NCBI RefSeq assembly: GCF_014279815.1
Contig: NZ_CP047941.1
Location: forward strand, 372,001 to 436,000
DNA from: Synechococcus sp. NOUM97013
GTDB lineage: Bacteria; Cyanobacteriota; Cyanobacteriia; PCC-6307; Cyanobiaceae
DNA: 64,000 nt
Reading direction: 5' to 3'
Of this stretch, positions 27,672 to 37,981 are shown piece after piece. Under the pieces are notes generated by a model. It saw nothing but the letters and a program-made list of their open reading frames with translations, was not told the origin of the DNA and did no database searches. A program made the translations under genes and the position numbers. Positions within the stretch are counted from its first letter, which is position 1; each line of letters starts with the position of its first letter.

Positions 27672-29747
27672 TCAGGAATTGCCCTGATTCTTGGAGATGA
27701 TGGCCTCGGCCACATTGCGAGGAACATCCTCATAGTGGCTGAATTCCATCGAGAAAATACCCCGACCCTGGGTCATGGATCGGAGCTCGGTGGCGTAGCC
27801 GAACATCTCGGCCAGGGGCACCTTGGCCGAGACTTTCGACGTGCCATCGTCAATTGCCTGACCTTCAACCTGTCCTCGACGGGAGGACAGGTCACCGATG
27901 ATCGAGCCGAGAAAATCCTCGGGGACCTCGACCTCGACTTTCATCATCGGTTCAAGAAGCACAGGATTGCACTTCTTGACCGCATCTTTGAAAGCCATGG
28001 AGCCGGCGATCTTGAACGCCATCTCCGACGAGTCCACATCGTGGTATGAACCGTCGACCATGGTGACTTTCACGTCGATCATGGGGAATCCGGCAATCAC
28101 GCCGGACTCGCAGGTTTCCTTCATGCCCATTTCAGAGGGCTTGATGAATTCCTTGGGGACCACGCCGCCGACAATCTTGTTGACGAATTCGAAGCCGGAT
28201 TCAGGCTCGCCGGGCTCCATTTCGATCACAACGTGACCGTACTGACCCTTACCACCGGTCTGACGGGAGAACTTGCCTTCACCACCAGAAGAGCTGCGGA
28301 TGGTTTCGCGATAGGACACCTGAGGAGCGCCGATGTTGGCTTCCACCTTGAATTCCCGCAGCATGCGGTCCACCAGAATCTCCAGGTGGAGCTCGCCCAT
28401 TCCGGCGATCACGGTCTGACCAGTTTCCGCATCCGTGTTGACGCGGAAGGTGGGATCTTCCTCAGCCAGTGCAACCAGCGCTTTGGAGAGCTTCTCCATA
28501 TCGCCCTTGGTCTTGGGCTCAACAGCCACGGAGATCACAGGCTCTGGGATGAACAGGGTCTCCAGGACGATCGGATCGTCAGAGGAACACAGGGTGTCAC
28601 CTGTGGTGGTGTTCTTCAGTCCGAGCACGGCGCCAAGATCGCCGGCGCGCAGGGCATCAACTTCTTCGCGGTCATCAGCCTTGAGCACCACGAGGCGGGA
28701 GATGCGCTCTTTCTCACCCTTGGTTGAGTTGAGCACGTAGCTGCCCTTCTGAAGCACACCGGAATACATCCGGACGAAAGTGAGCTTGCCGTAGGGGTCA
28801 GCCATGACCTTGAAGGCCAGTGCGCTGAAGGGTGCGTTGTCGTCAGATGGACGGACGGCTTCCTTTCCATCAGGCAGCACGCCTTGAATGGGGGGAACGT
28901 CGATCGGTGCAGGCAGGTAATCGACAACGGCATCGAGAACCAGCTGAACGCCTTTGTTCTTAAAGGCTGAACCGCAGAGAACAGGCACAAGGCCGTGCTT
29001 CAACACGCCTTCACGGATGCCTTTCTTCAGTTCTTCAGTGCTGAGTTCGCCAGATTCCAGGAACTTCTCGATCAGGGCCTCATCGGTTTCGGCGACGGCT
29101 TCCATCAGGAAGTTGCGCCATTCCTCAACCTGATCCTTCATGTCGTCAGGAACATCGGTCACTTCGATGTCCTGCCCAAGGTCATCCTTGTAGATGTGGG
29201 CCTTGTTCTCAACGAGGTCGATGATGCCGCTGAGTTCACCCTCAGCCCCGATGGGGAGCTGGATTGGTGCTGCGTTGGCCTTCAGGCGATCCTTGATCTG
29301 GCCGTGAACCTTGAGGAAGTCCGCACCCGTGCGGTCCATCTTGTTCACGAACACCATTCGAGGCACCGAGTACCGATCGGCTTGCCTCCAGACAGTTTCC
29401 GACTGGGGTTGGACACCACCCACAGCACAGAACACTGCGATCACGCCATCGAGCACACGCATGGAGCGCTCCACCTCAATGGTGAAGTCGACGTGCCCAG
29501 GCGTGTCGATGATGTTGATGCGGTGATCTTTCCAACTGGTGGAAATTGCAGCAGCTGTGATGGTGATGCCACGCTCACGTTCCTGGGCCATCCAGTCGGT
29601 CACTGCGGCGCCGTCATGCACCTCGCCGATCTTGTGAACCACACCCGAATAGAACAGGATTCGTTCTGTCGTGGTGGTTTTGCCAGCATCAATATGCGCG
29701 GCGATACCGATATTTCTGACGCGTTCCAGGGGGAAGTCGCGGGCCAC
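27672..29747 (-). CDS. fusA: Elongation factor G
   Basis: EF-G drives ribosomal translocation and recycling. The 691-residue product (GTG start, GTGGCCCGC) has [15 protein letters not shown] (G1), the [10 protein letters not shown]3 motif and NKMDRTGA (G4), then domains II-V, for example [20 protein letters not shown] and the domain [21 protein letters not shown]. It is the canonical, not the mitochondrial-like or tetracycline-protection, form. It is preceded by rpsG with about 90 bp between. Confidence 0.98.
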   Translation of the reverse strand: MARDFPLERVRNIGIAAHIDAGKTTTTERILFYSGVVHKIGEVHDGAAVTDWMAQERERGITITAAAISTSWKDHRINIIDTPGHVDFTIEVERSMRVLDGVIAVFCAVGGVQPQSETVWRQADRYSVPRMVFVNKMDRTGADFLKVHGQIKDRLKANAAPIQLPIGAEGELSGIIDLVENKAHIYKDDLGQDIEVTDVPDDMKDQVEEWRNFLMEAVAETDEALIEKFLESGELSTEELKKGIREGVLKHGLVPVLCGSAFKNKGVQLVLDAVVDYLPAPIDVPPIQGVLPDGKEAVRPSDDNAPFSALAFKVMADPYGKLTFVRMYSGVLQKGSYVLNSTKGEKERISRLVVLKADDREEVDALRAGDLGAVLGLKNTTTGDTLCSSDDPIVLETLFIPEPVISVAVEPKTKGDMEKLSKALVALAEEDPTFRVNTDAETGQTVIAGMGELHLEILVDRMLREFKVEANIGAPQVSYRETIRSSSGGEGKFSRQTGGKGQYGHVVIEMEPGEPESGFEFVNKIVGGVVPKEFIKPSEMGMKETCESGVIAGFPMIDVKVTMVDGSYHDVDSSEMAFKIAGSMAFKDAVKKCNPVLLEPMMKVEVEVPEDFLGSIIGDLSSRRGQVEGQAIDDGTSKVSAKVPLAEMFGYATELRSMTQGRGIFSMEFSHYEDVPRNVAEAIISKNQGNS

Positions 29748-29837
29748 AGGAGTTCTCCGGGGGTGAGGCGTTAAAAGGCGGGTGAGACTCTACAGGTCAG
29801 CCATGAACATTCGTGTTGATGACTGACTCCGAGAGGA

Positions 29838-30308
29838 TCAGTAGCGGTAGTGGGCGAAAGCTTTGTTGGCTTCGGCCATCTTGTGAGTTTCTTCGCGCTT
29901 GCGAACGGCGCTGCCGGCCTCGTTGGCAGCATCCATCAGTTCACCAGCCAGTTTCTGGGCCATGCTTCGGCCGTTACGCGCACGGGAGAAGCTCACCAGC
30001 CAACGCAGCGCCATCGCAGTGCCGCGCTCCTGGCGCACTTCCATGGGGACCTGATAGGTCGCACCACCGACGCGGCGTGCACGCACTTCAACCAAAGGGG
30101 TGGCGTTCTTGACAGCGGTTTCGAACAGTTCGATGGGGTCACCGCCGGTCCGCTCGCCAATCAGGCTGAACGCATCAGAAAGGATCCGCTGTGCGGTCGA
30201 CTTCTTACCGTGCTTCATCAACCGGGCCACCAGCATGGTGGCGAGGCGGTTGTTGAACTGAGGATCGGGAAGAACCGGGCGCTTGACGGCGGCGTTACGG
30301 CGTGACAT
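29838..30308 (-). CDS. rpsG: 30S ribosomal protein S7
   Basis: S7 is a primary 16S rRNA binder in the 30S head. The 156-residue product starts [20 protein letters not shown], with [18 protein letters not shown] and [18 protein letters not shown] as family signatures, and ends with AHYRY. Length and motifs are normal. It is second in the str cluster. Confidence 0.98.
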   Translation of the reverse strand: MSRRNAAVKRPVLPDPQFNNRLATMLVARLMKHGKKSTAQRILSDAFSLIGERTGGDPIELFETAVKNATPLVEVRARRVGGATYQVPMEVRQERGTAMALRWLVSFSRARNGRSMAQKLAGELMDAANEAGSAVRKREETHKMAEANKAFAHYRY

Positions 30309-30385
30309 GGACTGTCAGATCGGGATAAAGAACAGAGATTTGAGGGTGACGGGTACGGGACGGCCCGGAATCGGACCGCGCTGCA

Positions 30386-30760
30386 TCACTCCTTAGGAGC
30401 CTTGGCGCCGTACTTCGAACGGGACTGGCGACGGTCCTTCACGCCAGCGGTATCAAGCGTTCCGCGAATGATGTGGTAGCGCACACCGGGCAGATCCTTG
30501 ACACGACCGCCGCGGATCAGCACAACCGAGTGCTCCTGCAGGTTGTGACCAATGCCGCCGATGTAGGCGGTCACCTCAAATCCGGAGGTGAGGCGCACAC
30601 GGGCCACCTTGCGAAGGGCCGAGTTGGGCTTTTTGGGTGTGGAGGTGTACACGCGGGTGCACACGCCACGGCGCTCGGGACAGGCCTTCAGGGCGGGAGA
30701 CTTGGTTTTCGCCTTGGAGCTCTGGCGCTCAGTGCGGATCAGTTGCTGGATGGTTGGCAT
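30386..30760 (-). CDS. rpsL: 30S ribosomal protein S12
   Basis: S12 lies at the decoding center. The 124-residue product starts [13 protein letters not shown]; an upstream in-frame codon at 30802 would add a tail ([14 protein letters not shown]) absent from the family. The key loops [17 protein letters not shown] and [17 protein letters not shown] are wild type at the lysines where streptomycin-resistance changes usually occur. It opens the str cluster on the minus strand. Confidence 0.97.
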   Translation of the reverse strand: MPTIQQLIRTERQSSKAKTKSPALKACPERRGVCTRVYTSTPKKPNSALRKVARVRLTSGFEVTAYIGGIGHNLQEHSVVLIRGGRVKDLPGVRYHIIRGTLDTAGVKDRRQSRSKYGAKAPKE

Positions 30761-30837
30761 CGACGGTCGCGTGGCGGCCGGAGATCCGACCTGGTTCGAC
30801 AATCCATCACCATACCGGGTCGCCTTCCCTGGTCTTT

Positions 30838-31164
30838 TCAGATCCGACTGAAGGCGCTTCCGCAGGCACAGCAGCGCACTTGATCGTTGCTGAGAATCAG
30901 AAAACCGCCCCCGCTGATGTCGCTCCGGTAGTCGAGGGTCAACCCTTCAAGCAACTTGAGCTGCGCTTGGGGTGCGTGCAGCGTCACCCCGTCAGCGCGT
31001 GCGACGGGAGTGCCGGCAAGATGTCCTGGCTGCAGGCGAATCACGTTCTGCTCGCAATGACCCTTGGTCAGATCGAGGTGCATCAGACCTGGGGTGCCAG
31101 CAACAGCGGCCTGGCGGCCCAATTCAGCGGCGGCTGTTGCGGTGATCTGCAGCATGGCTGCCAT
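30838..31164 (-). CDS. HesB/IscA-like protein with altered C-terminal cysteine motif
   Basis: The product, about 108 residues, has the fold pattern of A-type iron-sulfur carriers: ITATAAAEL near the start, a mid-protein Cys in [33 protein letters not shown] and a C-terminal RCCACGSAF. In typical members the second motif is CGCG(S)SF; here it is CCACGSAF, so cluster coordination may differ. The C-terminal similarity to the family is clear but the middle part is weak, so it may be a divergent cyanobacterial paralog. Start codons at 31176 (GTG), 31164 and 31155 (ATG) are all possible. It lies between an NAGPA-domain gene and rpsL. Confidence 0.65.
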   Translation of the reverse strand: MAAMLQITATAAAELGRQAAVAGTPGLMHLDLTKGHCEQNVIRLQPGHLAGTPVARADGVTLHAPQAQLKLLEGLTLDYRSDISGGGFLILSNDQVRCCACGSAFSRI

Positions 31165-31206
31165 GGTCTGCGGCACGACGGGTTTTCCAGTTTCGCAGCA
31201 TCCCGG

Positions 31207-32901
31207 TCATGGGCTGACAAAGCCAAGACCGTTCTGAACGCGGGGTGTGACGCCGCGACCGGTCATCAGGGTGTGATTGGCCGCCACCAAGGTGGTGGAG
31301 CTGCCGCCATCGAGATTGAGGGCGTCGCTGATGCCCAGCTGTTGGAGGGCCAGCGTGGTCTCCAGCAGCGTTGGGTCGCTGCCGGAACGTCCCCGCAGCG
31401 TGAACAGCCACACGCGCTTGTCGTCCTGCCCCACAACGGTTCGCGGGGCTGACTGGGAAAGGAACGCCTGACTGAAGCCTTCCTGGCGTCCTTGAAGCAC
31501 CATCCGGCCCCCCTTCAAAAGCAAAGGGCCTCCCGCCAGAACCTGCGGTTGTTGGCCGACTGGGCTTGAAGGGCGCAGGTTGATGCTGACCTGATCGCCT
31601 GGCTTGGCTGGGAGTGGGGCCCCTGCACGGGACACGATCAAGGAGCTGCCGGCTGCAAGAGGGACTCCGCGCACCAGTGCCGCGCGATCGTGCTGGCCGA
31701 TGACTTTCCCGGCACGAATCGAGATCGCTTTCTCTTCGCCGCTGAGTGCTTTGTAGACAGGCCCCCAGGCACGTGTGTAACGACTCAGGCCCCGCTGCAC
31801 ATAACCGCTGTTCAGATGGCCGAGCCCCCAGCGACGTCCGCCAGCGACCTGAAGGGTCTGATCCAGTCGCAAGCGGTCGAAGAGCAGGGGCTGGCCGATG
31901 GACCAGCCGATCGCGCCGCGATTGAGAATCGGGCCTGAGATCCAGGTGCCATCCATGCGAATGGCACCGAGCGGGAGTTGTCGCACGCGATTGAAAAACC
32001 CACCGTTCACGGCAGTGAGCGCGCGTTCTTGCTGCGCCAATTGCGTCAGATACCGAAGTCCTGTCTGGGATCCCCGGGCTGGGAGCGGACGCAGGCTGAG
32101 GCTGTCGCTGTCGAAGGGGGTGCCGGCGCGGTAAACGAGCAGCGGTTTGACACCCACGCGCACGGTTCGGACATCGAGCACCAGTCCCTGCGCTTGTGCG
32201 GCCTTGATCGCTGGGCTCATCAATGCCGCCTGCAATCCATTGCCTGGGGCCACACGGCCTGGACTCCGCGTCGGGTTCAGGCCATCGATCACGATTCGCC
32301 AAGGCCCCGCCAGCGTGAGCGTGGGCTGTTCGCCCTTGCCCTTCAACACCAACGCTTGAGATTGGCGTTGCGCGGTCAGTCCGATTTGCTTCAGCTGTGC
32401 GTTCTGTGCGGGGGTGGTTCTCACCCCAAGCAGCAGATCGTCATCCCTGCGTTGCATCAGCGCTGGGCCGCTCAGGTCCAGCACCAGGCGTCCCGCTGTG
32501 CTGCCCTTGCCCTGACGCAGTGCGAGCACGCGCGGGGAGGAGAGTGTGAGCGACAACACCTTGCCGCTTCTGCTGCTGCCCACCTTCAGAGCTCTGAACC
32601 AGGGGGCGGCATCTACTGCGACTTCATCGTCAAGGGTGCGCGTCGGCAGTGATGCCAGCAGCCGTCGCTCTCCGAACCACTCGAGCGCTTCGCCCGCTCG
32701 CTCCTGAACCCGTTGAAATCCCAGTCTCCCCGTGAGGATGTCGAGGGGAATCCAAAGCTGACGAGGGGATCGCCGGTCGCCACCGATCCAGATCCAGGTT
32801 CCTTCGGTGGTGATGCCACCGATGCGCACCGCATCACCCTGGCTCTGTTCCGCTCTCCGAATCTCAACAGTTGGTGGGGGAGGCGGCGGCGGTATGGGCA
32901 T
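31207..32901 (-). CDS. Phosphodiester glycosidase (NAGPA/DUF2233) domain protein
   Basis: The 564-residue product opens with a poly-proline segment (MPIPPPPPPPTVEIRR), followed by a long variable region (about 20-260) with AMIN-like beta-strand repeats (SLTLSSPRVLALRQGKG, LVLDLSGPAL). The last 280 residues form an NAGPA-type domain: LTAVNGGFFNRVRQLPLGA, QSAPRTVVGQDDKRVWLFTLRG, and LQQLGISDALNLDGGSSTTL. The family hydrolyses phosphodiester-linked sugars in the best-studied case; the substrate here is unknown, and an envelope or exopolysaccharide role is inference. No clear signal peptide is visible before the prolines, so the true start or a non-classical export route is open. It diverges from gltB. 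Confidence 0.82.
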   Translation of the reverse strand: MPIPPPPPPPTVEIRRAEQSQGDAVRIGGITTEGTWIWIGGDRRSPRQLWIPLDILTGRLGFQRVQERAGEALEWFGERRLLASLPTRTLDDEVAVDAAPWFRALKVGSSRSGKVLSLTLSSPRVLALRQGKGSTAGRLVLDLSGPALMQRRDDDLLLGVRTTPAQNAQLKQIGLTAQRQSQALVLKGKGEQPTLTLAGPWRIVIDGLNPTRSPGRVAPGNGLQAALMSPAIKAAQAQGLVLDVRTVRVGVKPLLVYRAGTPFDSDSLSLRPLPARGSQTGLRYLTQLAQQERALTAVNGGFFNRVRQLPLGAIRMDGTWISGPILNRGAIGWSIGQPLLFDRLRLDQTLQVAGGRRWGLGHLNSGYVQRGLSRYTRAWGPVYKALSGEEKAISIRAGKVIGQHDRAALVRGVPLAAGSSLIVSRAGAPLPAKPGDQVSINLRPSSPVGQQPQVLAGGPLLLKGGRMVLQGRQEGFSQAFLSQSAPRTVVGQDDKRVWLFTLRGRSGSDPTLLETTLALQQLGISDALNLDGGSSTTLVAANHTLMTGRGVTPRVQNGLGFVSP

Positions 32902-33000
32902 TTGAAGACGCTAGCCGGGGTGGTCGATCCTTAGGATTTGAGTTTGGGCCGTATGGATGAGATATCCAGTTACGGCATTCGTCCGACTTTTCTGCAGGTC

Positions 33001-36000
33001 ATGACTCACCTTCCCGGTTCCTATTGGCCCTACAGCGACAGTGCTGCGCCTGAGGCCGTGGCCGGTGAAAAAGATGCTTGCGGCGTTGGATTCCTGGCGC
33101 AGCTTCAGGGTGAGGCCAGCCATTGGGTTCTGCAGCAGGCCTTGCGTGGACTGGGTTGTATGGAGCACCGCGGCGGGTGTGGCGGCGATGGGGACTCCGG
33201 CGATGGTGCTGGTGTGCTCTGTCAGATCCCCTGGACCTATCTACGGGAGGTTTGGCCAGAAGCGGCCGCAGCGAAAGGTCTGGGCATGATGTTCATGCCC
33301 ACGGAGGCAAGCTGCCGAGAGGATGTACGCCGCGTCTGTGATGCGGAGGCCACCGCCCTGGGGTTGCGACCTCTGGGATGGCGCACGGTTCCTGTTGATC
33401 CAACCGTGCTTGGTCCCATGGCGCGGGCAACGGCACCTGTTATCGAGCAGTGGGTGCTCGATGGCACTGGGGATGACTCGGCTTTCGAGGGTCTGCTTCT
33501 GCGCTTGCGCCGCAGGATCGGTGCTCGAATCCGTGCCGAGTTCGGTACCGATGGTGGCCATGAGCTTTACGTGGCGTCCCTGAGCAGCCGCACGGTTGTT
33601 TACAAGGGGATGGTGCGCTCCGAGGTCTTGGCGCAGTACTACGCCGATCTCAGGGATCCGCGTTTCGCCGTCAGCTTTGCGGTTTATCACCGACGTTTCA
33701 GTACCAACACACTGCCCCGCTGGCCACTGGCCCAGCCGATGCGTTTGCTGGGGCATAACGGCGAGATCAACACCCTTCTGGGCAACCTCAACTGGGCCAA
33801 AGCCTCGGAAGCCAGTCTTGAGAACGTCTGGGGTGAGGCGGCCGATGACCTGATTCCGGTGGTGAATCCTGCCTTCAGTGATTCCGCCAACCTCGATGCC
33901 ACCTTGGAGCTGATGGTGCGCAGTGGGCGGTCGATTACCGACAGCCTGATCACGCTGGTGCCGGAAGCATTCCGAAATCAGCCCGACCTCGACACTCGTC
34001 CGGATGTGACGGCGATGTACGAATTCAATGCCGGAATCCAGGAACCCTGGGATGGCCCGGCGTTGTTGGTGTTTGCCGATGGCAAGCGGGTGGGGGCCAC
34101 GTTGGACCGCAACGGGTTACGGCCAGCGCGCTGGTGCACCACTGAGGACGGTTTCGTGATCATGGGATCGGAGACCGGTGTGGTGGATCTCAGCGGCAAG
34201 ACCATCGTCCAGAAAGGGCGACTCGGCCCTGGACAGATGGTGGCCGTGGATCTGGAACGCGGTGAGTTGCTCGACAACTGGTCCGTCAAGGAGGACGCGG
34301 CGTGTCGTTTCCCCTACACCGAATGGTTGCAGCAGCACCGCCGCAGCGTGGCTCCGCAGCCCTGGGCCCAGGACCGACAGGTGAGTGAACTCGATCTTCT
34401 GCGCCTGCAGACCGCCATGGGTTTCACCGCCGAGGATTTCGATCTGATCATTGAAGACATGGCGGCTCTGGGTAAAGAGCCGACCTACTGCATGGGTGAT
34501 GACATCCCCTTGGCGGTGCTCTCCGATAAGCCCCACCTGCTGTTCGACTACTTCAAGCAGCGCTTCGCCCAGGTCACCAACCCACCGATCGATCCGCTTC
34601 GGGAAAAGCTGGTGATGAGTCTGGAGATGCATCTCGGTGAACGACGTCCTGCCCTGAAGCCCCAGGCCGAGGCCGCTGCCGTGATCCATCTGGAGACCCC
34701 AGTGTTGAACGAGGCCGAGTTGGCTGCCATCAGCCAGCAGGGGCTGCCGGTGCAGACCCTGTCCACGCAAGTTGCAGTTGAGGCTTGTGCCGGCGGGCTG
34801 CAGCCTGCGCTCGAAGCGCTCTGTCAGGCCGCAGAACAAGCGGTGCGCAGTGGTGCACAGGTGCTCGTCCTCTCCGACCGAGTCGATGCGTCAGGTGCCG
34901 CTGCTCCGCTCACCCCCACCACGGTGGCCATGCCATCGCTGCTGTCCGTGGGAGCTGTGCACCATCACCTGCTTCGACAAAAGCTGAGGTTGCAGTGCTC
35001 CCTGGTGGTGGATACCGCGCAGTGCTGGAGCACGCACCACATGGCGTGCCTAATCGGGTATGGCGCCAGTGCCGTTTGTCCTTGGCTCACTTGGGAGACC
35101 ACCCGACACTGGCTGGAGCACCCCAAAACCAAAAAACGCATTGAGCAGGGCAAGCTGCCCGCCCTGGATGCCGATCAGGTGCAGGCCAATGTGCGTTTGT
35201 CTCTTGAAAACGGCCTTCGCAAGATCCTGTCCAAGATCGGAATCTCGCTGCTGGCCAGTTACCACGGCGCTCAGATCTTCGAGGCGATCGGTCTTGGTGC
35301 CGATGTGATCGACATTGCCTTCAGCGGGACCACCAGCCGGGTCGCGGGCATGACTCTTGCTGAATTGGCCAATGAAACCCTGTCGATGCATGCCAAGGCC
35401 TTCCCCGAACTGAATCGCAGCAAGCTCGAGTTCATGGGTTTTGTTCAGTACCGCAGTGGTGCCGAGTACCACCGCAACAACCCCGAACTCTCCAAGGCAT
35501 TGCACAAAGCTGTAGCCCAAGGCCCTGGCTACGACCATTTCTCCACCTACCAGGCTCTGTTGGAGAACCGACCGGTCATGGCCCTGCGGGACCTGCTGGA
35601 CTTCAAGTTGGCATCCACCCCGCTTCCCCTCGATCAGGTGGAAAGCGTTGAGAGCATCTGCACGCGCTTCTGCACGGGTGGAATGAGCCTCGGCGCACTG
35701 TCCCGTGAAGCCCATGAAGTCCTGGCGGTGGCGATGAATCGCATCGGCGGCAAGAGCAACAGCGGTGAGGGCGGTGAAGACCCAGCCCGTTTCCAGGTGC
35801 TTAAGGATGTCGATGGAGAAGGTCGATCGGCGTCCTTCCCCAGCATCGGTGGACTGCGCAATGGCGATACCGCCTGCTCCGCGATCAAACAGGTGGCTTC
35901 AGGCCGTTTCGGTGTGACAGCTGAATACCTGCGGAGTGGTAAGCAGCTGGAAATCAAGGTGGCTCAAGGGGCCAAGCCCGGTGAGGGCGGCCAGTTGCCA

Positions 36001-37599
36001 GGTCCGAAGGTGGACAAGTACATCGCCTGGCTTCGCAACAGCAAGCCAGGTGTGGCTTTGATTTCACCGCCGCCGCACCATGACATCTATTCGATTGAAG
36101 ATCTCGCCCAGTTGATCCACGATCTCCACCAGGTCCATCCCGCAGCGCCTGTCAGCGTGAAGCTGGTGGCTGAAATCGGTATCGGCACCATCGCTGCCGG
36201 TGTGGCGAAAGCCAATGCCGATGTGATTCAGATCTCGGGCCATGACGGCGGCACCGGCGCCTCACCGCTCAGCTCGATTAAGCATGCCGGCGGCCCTTGG
36301 GAGTTGGGCCTGACCGAAGTGCATCGCGCTCTGTTGGAGAACGGTCTGCGTGAACGGGTGCTGCTGCGGGCCGATGGTGGCCTTAAAACCGGCTGGGACG
36401 TGGTGATCGCTGCCCTCCTTGGTGCAGAGGAGTACGGCTTCGGTTCGATCGCCATGATCGCCGAAGGCTGCGTGATGGCTCGCGTTTGCCACACCAACAA
36501 CTGCCCTGTTGGTGTGGCCACACAGAAGGAGAACCTGCGCAAGCGCTTCACCGGCGTCCCCGAGCATGTCGTCAACTTCTTCTGGTACGTCGCCGAGGAA
36601 GTTCGTCAGCTGATGAGCTTGCTGGGTGTGAGCAGCCTTAAAGATCTGATTGGACGCACCGATCTGCTCAAGGCCCGATCGATCGAGTTGGCCAAGACCA
36701 AGTGTGTGGACCTTTCCAGCCTGCTCGCTCCGATCCATGGTGCTGAGGATCGCTCCTGGCTTTGCCATAGCGCTCAGGCCCATGGCAATGGCCCGATCCT
36801 TGAGGATCAGCTCCTGGCGGACGCTCAGCTGATGGCTGCGGTGGAGAGCCATGGCTCGCTCAGCCGCAGTGTTGAGATCATCAACACCGACCGCAGTGTC
36901 TGCGCCCGACTGGCGGGTGAAATCGCCCAACGCCACGGCAACCGTGGTTTCAACGGACAGCTCGATCTGACCTTCCGTGGCGCTTCCGGGCAGAGCTTTG
37001 GTGCCTTCCTGGTGCAAGGCATGAATGTTCGGCTCGAGGGTGAGGCGAATGATTACGTCGGCAAGAGCATGAACAGTGGCCGGATCACCCTGGTGCCTGC
37101 TGATGCCACTGCCAATCCTGGCGATCAGGTGATTCTCGGCAACACCTGTCTGTACGGAGCGACCGGTGGCGAACTGTTTGCCCATGGTCGTGCCGGTGAG
37201 CGCTTTGGTGTCCGCAACAGTGGTGCCCGTGCGGTCGTGGAGGGCGCCGGAGATCACTGCTGTGAGTACATGACCGGTGGCGTTGTGGTGGTGCTTGGCA
37301 GCACCGGACGCAACGTCGGTGCCGGCATGACCGGTGGTGTGACCTTCCTGCTCGATGACAATGACCGGGTCACTCCCCGCGTCAATCCTGAGATCGTTGA
37401 AGTGTGCAGCATCACCACCGATGCGCAGGCTTCGTTGCTGAAGCAATTGCTCGAGTCGCATGTGGCGACCACTGGCAGTGAGAAGGCTGCAGCCCTGCTG
37501 GCGGATTGGTCAGCGGCCAAGTCGCGGTTCAAGGTGCTGGTGCCACCAAGTGAGCGGGAGGCCATGGGCTTGCTGGATCGGGCTGCTGTGGCGGCCTGA
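33001..37599 (+). CDS. gltB: Glutamate synthase (ferredoxin-type, large subunit)
   Basis: This enzyme makes glutamate from 2-oxoglutarate and glutamine, the ammonium assimilation step after glutamine synthetase. The 1532-residue product has the class II amidotransferase domain with its catalytic Cys27 exposed after cleavage of a short propeptide (EKDACGVGFLA), the FMN-binding synthase domain, and the [3Fe-4S] cluster cysteines 1157, 1163 and 1168 (GCVMARVCHTNNCPVGVA). A C-terminal beta-helix GXGXG domain contains GQSFGAF and GATGGELFAHG. No small NADPH subunit is adjacent, and length fits the cyanobacterial ferredoxin-dependent form (also called glsF). The ATG at 33001 suits the propeptide length; an in-frame start at 32938 would add 21 residues. 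Confidence 0.95.
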   Translation: MTHLPGSYWPYSDSAAPEAVAGEKDACGVGFLAQLQGEASHWVLQQALRGLGCMEHRGGCGGDGDSGDGAGVLCQIPWTYLREVWPEAAAAKGLGMMFMPTEASCREDVRRVCDAEATALGLRPLGWRTVPVDPTVLGPMARATAPVIEQWVLDGTGDDSAFEGLLLRLRRRIGARIRAEFGTDGGHELYVASLSSRTVVYKGMVRSEVLAQYYADLRDPRFAVSFAVYHRRFSTNTLPRWPLAQPMRLLGHNGEINTLLGNLNWAKASEASLENVWGEAADDLIPVVNPAFSDSANLDATLELMVRSGRSITDSLITLVPEAFRNQPDLDTRPDVTAMYEFNAGIQEPWDGPALLVFADGKRVGATLDRNGLRPARWCTTEDGFVIMGSETGVVDLSGKTIVQKGRLGPGQMVAVDLERGELLDNWSVKEDAACRFPYTEWLQQHRRSVAPQPWAQDRQVSELDLLRLQTAMGFTAEDFDLIIEDMAALGKEPTYCMGDDIPLAVLSDKPHLLFDYFKQRFAQVTNPPIDPLREKLVMSLEMHLGERRPALKPQAEAAAVIHLETPVLNEAELAAISQQGLPVQTLSTQVAVEACAGGLQPALEALCQAAEQAVRSGAQVLVLSDRVDASGAAAPLTPTTVAMPSLLSVGAVHHHLLRQKLRLQCSLVVDTAQCWSTHHMACLIGYGASAVCPWLTWETTRHWLEHPKTKKRIEQGKLPALDADQVQANVRLSLENGLRKILSKIGISLLASYHGAQIFEAIGLGADVIDIAFSGTTSRVAGMTLAELANETLSMHAKAFPELNRSKLEFMGFVQYRSGAEYHRNNPELSKALHKAVAQGPGYDHFSTYQALLENRPVMALRDLLDFKLASTPLPLDQVESVESICTRFCTGGMSLGALSREAHEVLAVAMNRIGGKSNSGEGGEDPARFQVLKDVDGEGRSASFPSIGGLRNGDTACSAIKQVASGRFGVTAEYLRSGKQLEIKVAQGAKPGEGGQLPGPKVDKYIAWLRNSKPGVALISPPPHHDIYSIEDLAQLIHDLHQVHPAAPVSVKLVAEIGIGTIAAGVAKANADVIQISGHDGGTGASPLSSIKHAGGPWELGLTEVHRALLENGLRERVLLRADGGLKTGWDVVIAALLGAEEYGFGSIAMIAEGCVMARVCHTNNCPVGVATQKENLRKRFTGVPEHVVNFFWYVAEEVRQLMSLLGVSSLKDLIGRTDLLKARSIELAKTKCVDLSSLLAPIHGAEDRSWLCHSAQAHGNGPILEDQLLADAQLMAAVESHGSLSRSVEIINTDRSVCARLAGEIAQRHGNRGFNGQLDLTFRGASGQSFGAFLVQGMNVRLEGEANDYVGKSMNSGRITLVPADATANPGDQVILGNTCLYGATGGELFAHGRAGERFGVRNSGARAVVEGAGDHCCEYMTGGVVVVLGSTGRNVGAGMTGGVTFLLDDNDRVTPRVNPEIVEVCSITTDAQASLLKQLLESHVATTGSEKAAALLADWSAAKSRFKVLVPPSEREAMGLLDRAAVAA

Positions 37600-37612
37600 T
37601 CGCTCTTGATCC

Positions 37613-37936
37613 ATGCCTTGGTTCGTCAAGCAGGAAGTGTTCACGCCAGCCATGCGGGCACTTCCTGCCGATGAGCGTCGCTCCCACTGTGATGCCCATC
37701 GCGCATGGCTCGATGCTGAGCGGGCGAAAGGCAGGACGCTTTACAGCGGTTTTCTCGTGGATGGCCAGGAGAAGCCCGGAGGCGGCGGCTTGCTGATCTT
37801 TGAGGCCGCGTCCTATGAAAGCGCCCATGCCTGGGTGACGCGCGATCCAATGATTCACCGCGGCCTGGTGACCTGGTCGCTGCATGCCTGGCGACCTGTT
37901 TGTGCCAATGCCTTGCCCTCTTCGCAGGCTTGGTGA
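37613..37936 (+). CDS. YCII-related domain protein
   Basis: The 107-residue product belongs to the YCII/YciI-like ferredoxin-fold proteins. It starts MPWFVKQEVFTPAM, has a conserved His in ERRSHCDAHRAWLDAERAKG, SGFLVDGQEKPGGGGLLIFEA, and AWVTRDPMIHRGLVTW near the C-terminus. Active-site roles in this family are only partly defined (hydrolase or dehydratase-like). It begins 14 bp after gltB on the same strand and is probably co-transcribed. Confidence 0.82.
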   Translation: MPWFVKQEVFTPAMRALPADERRSHCDAHRAWLDAERAKGRTLYSGFLVDGQEKPGGGGLLIFEAASYESAHAWVTRDPMIHRGLVTWSLHAWRPVCANALPSSQAW

Positions 37937-37981
37937 GCTTGCGGCGCAATTTTTCCTGACTGGTCCCTGGCAGGCTTCTGG

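Noticed and set aside
31124-32302. 392-codon alternate frame inside the NAGPA-domain gene
   Set aside because: It overlaps a family-matching frame, and its composition (Arg/Pro/Ser-rich) is that of a shifted reading of a high-G+C gene.
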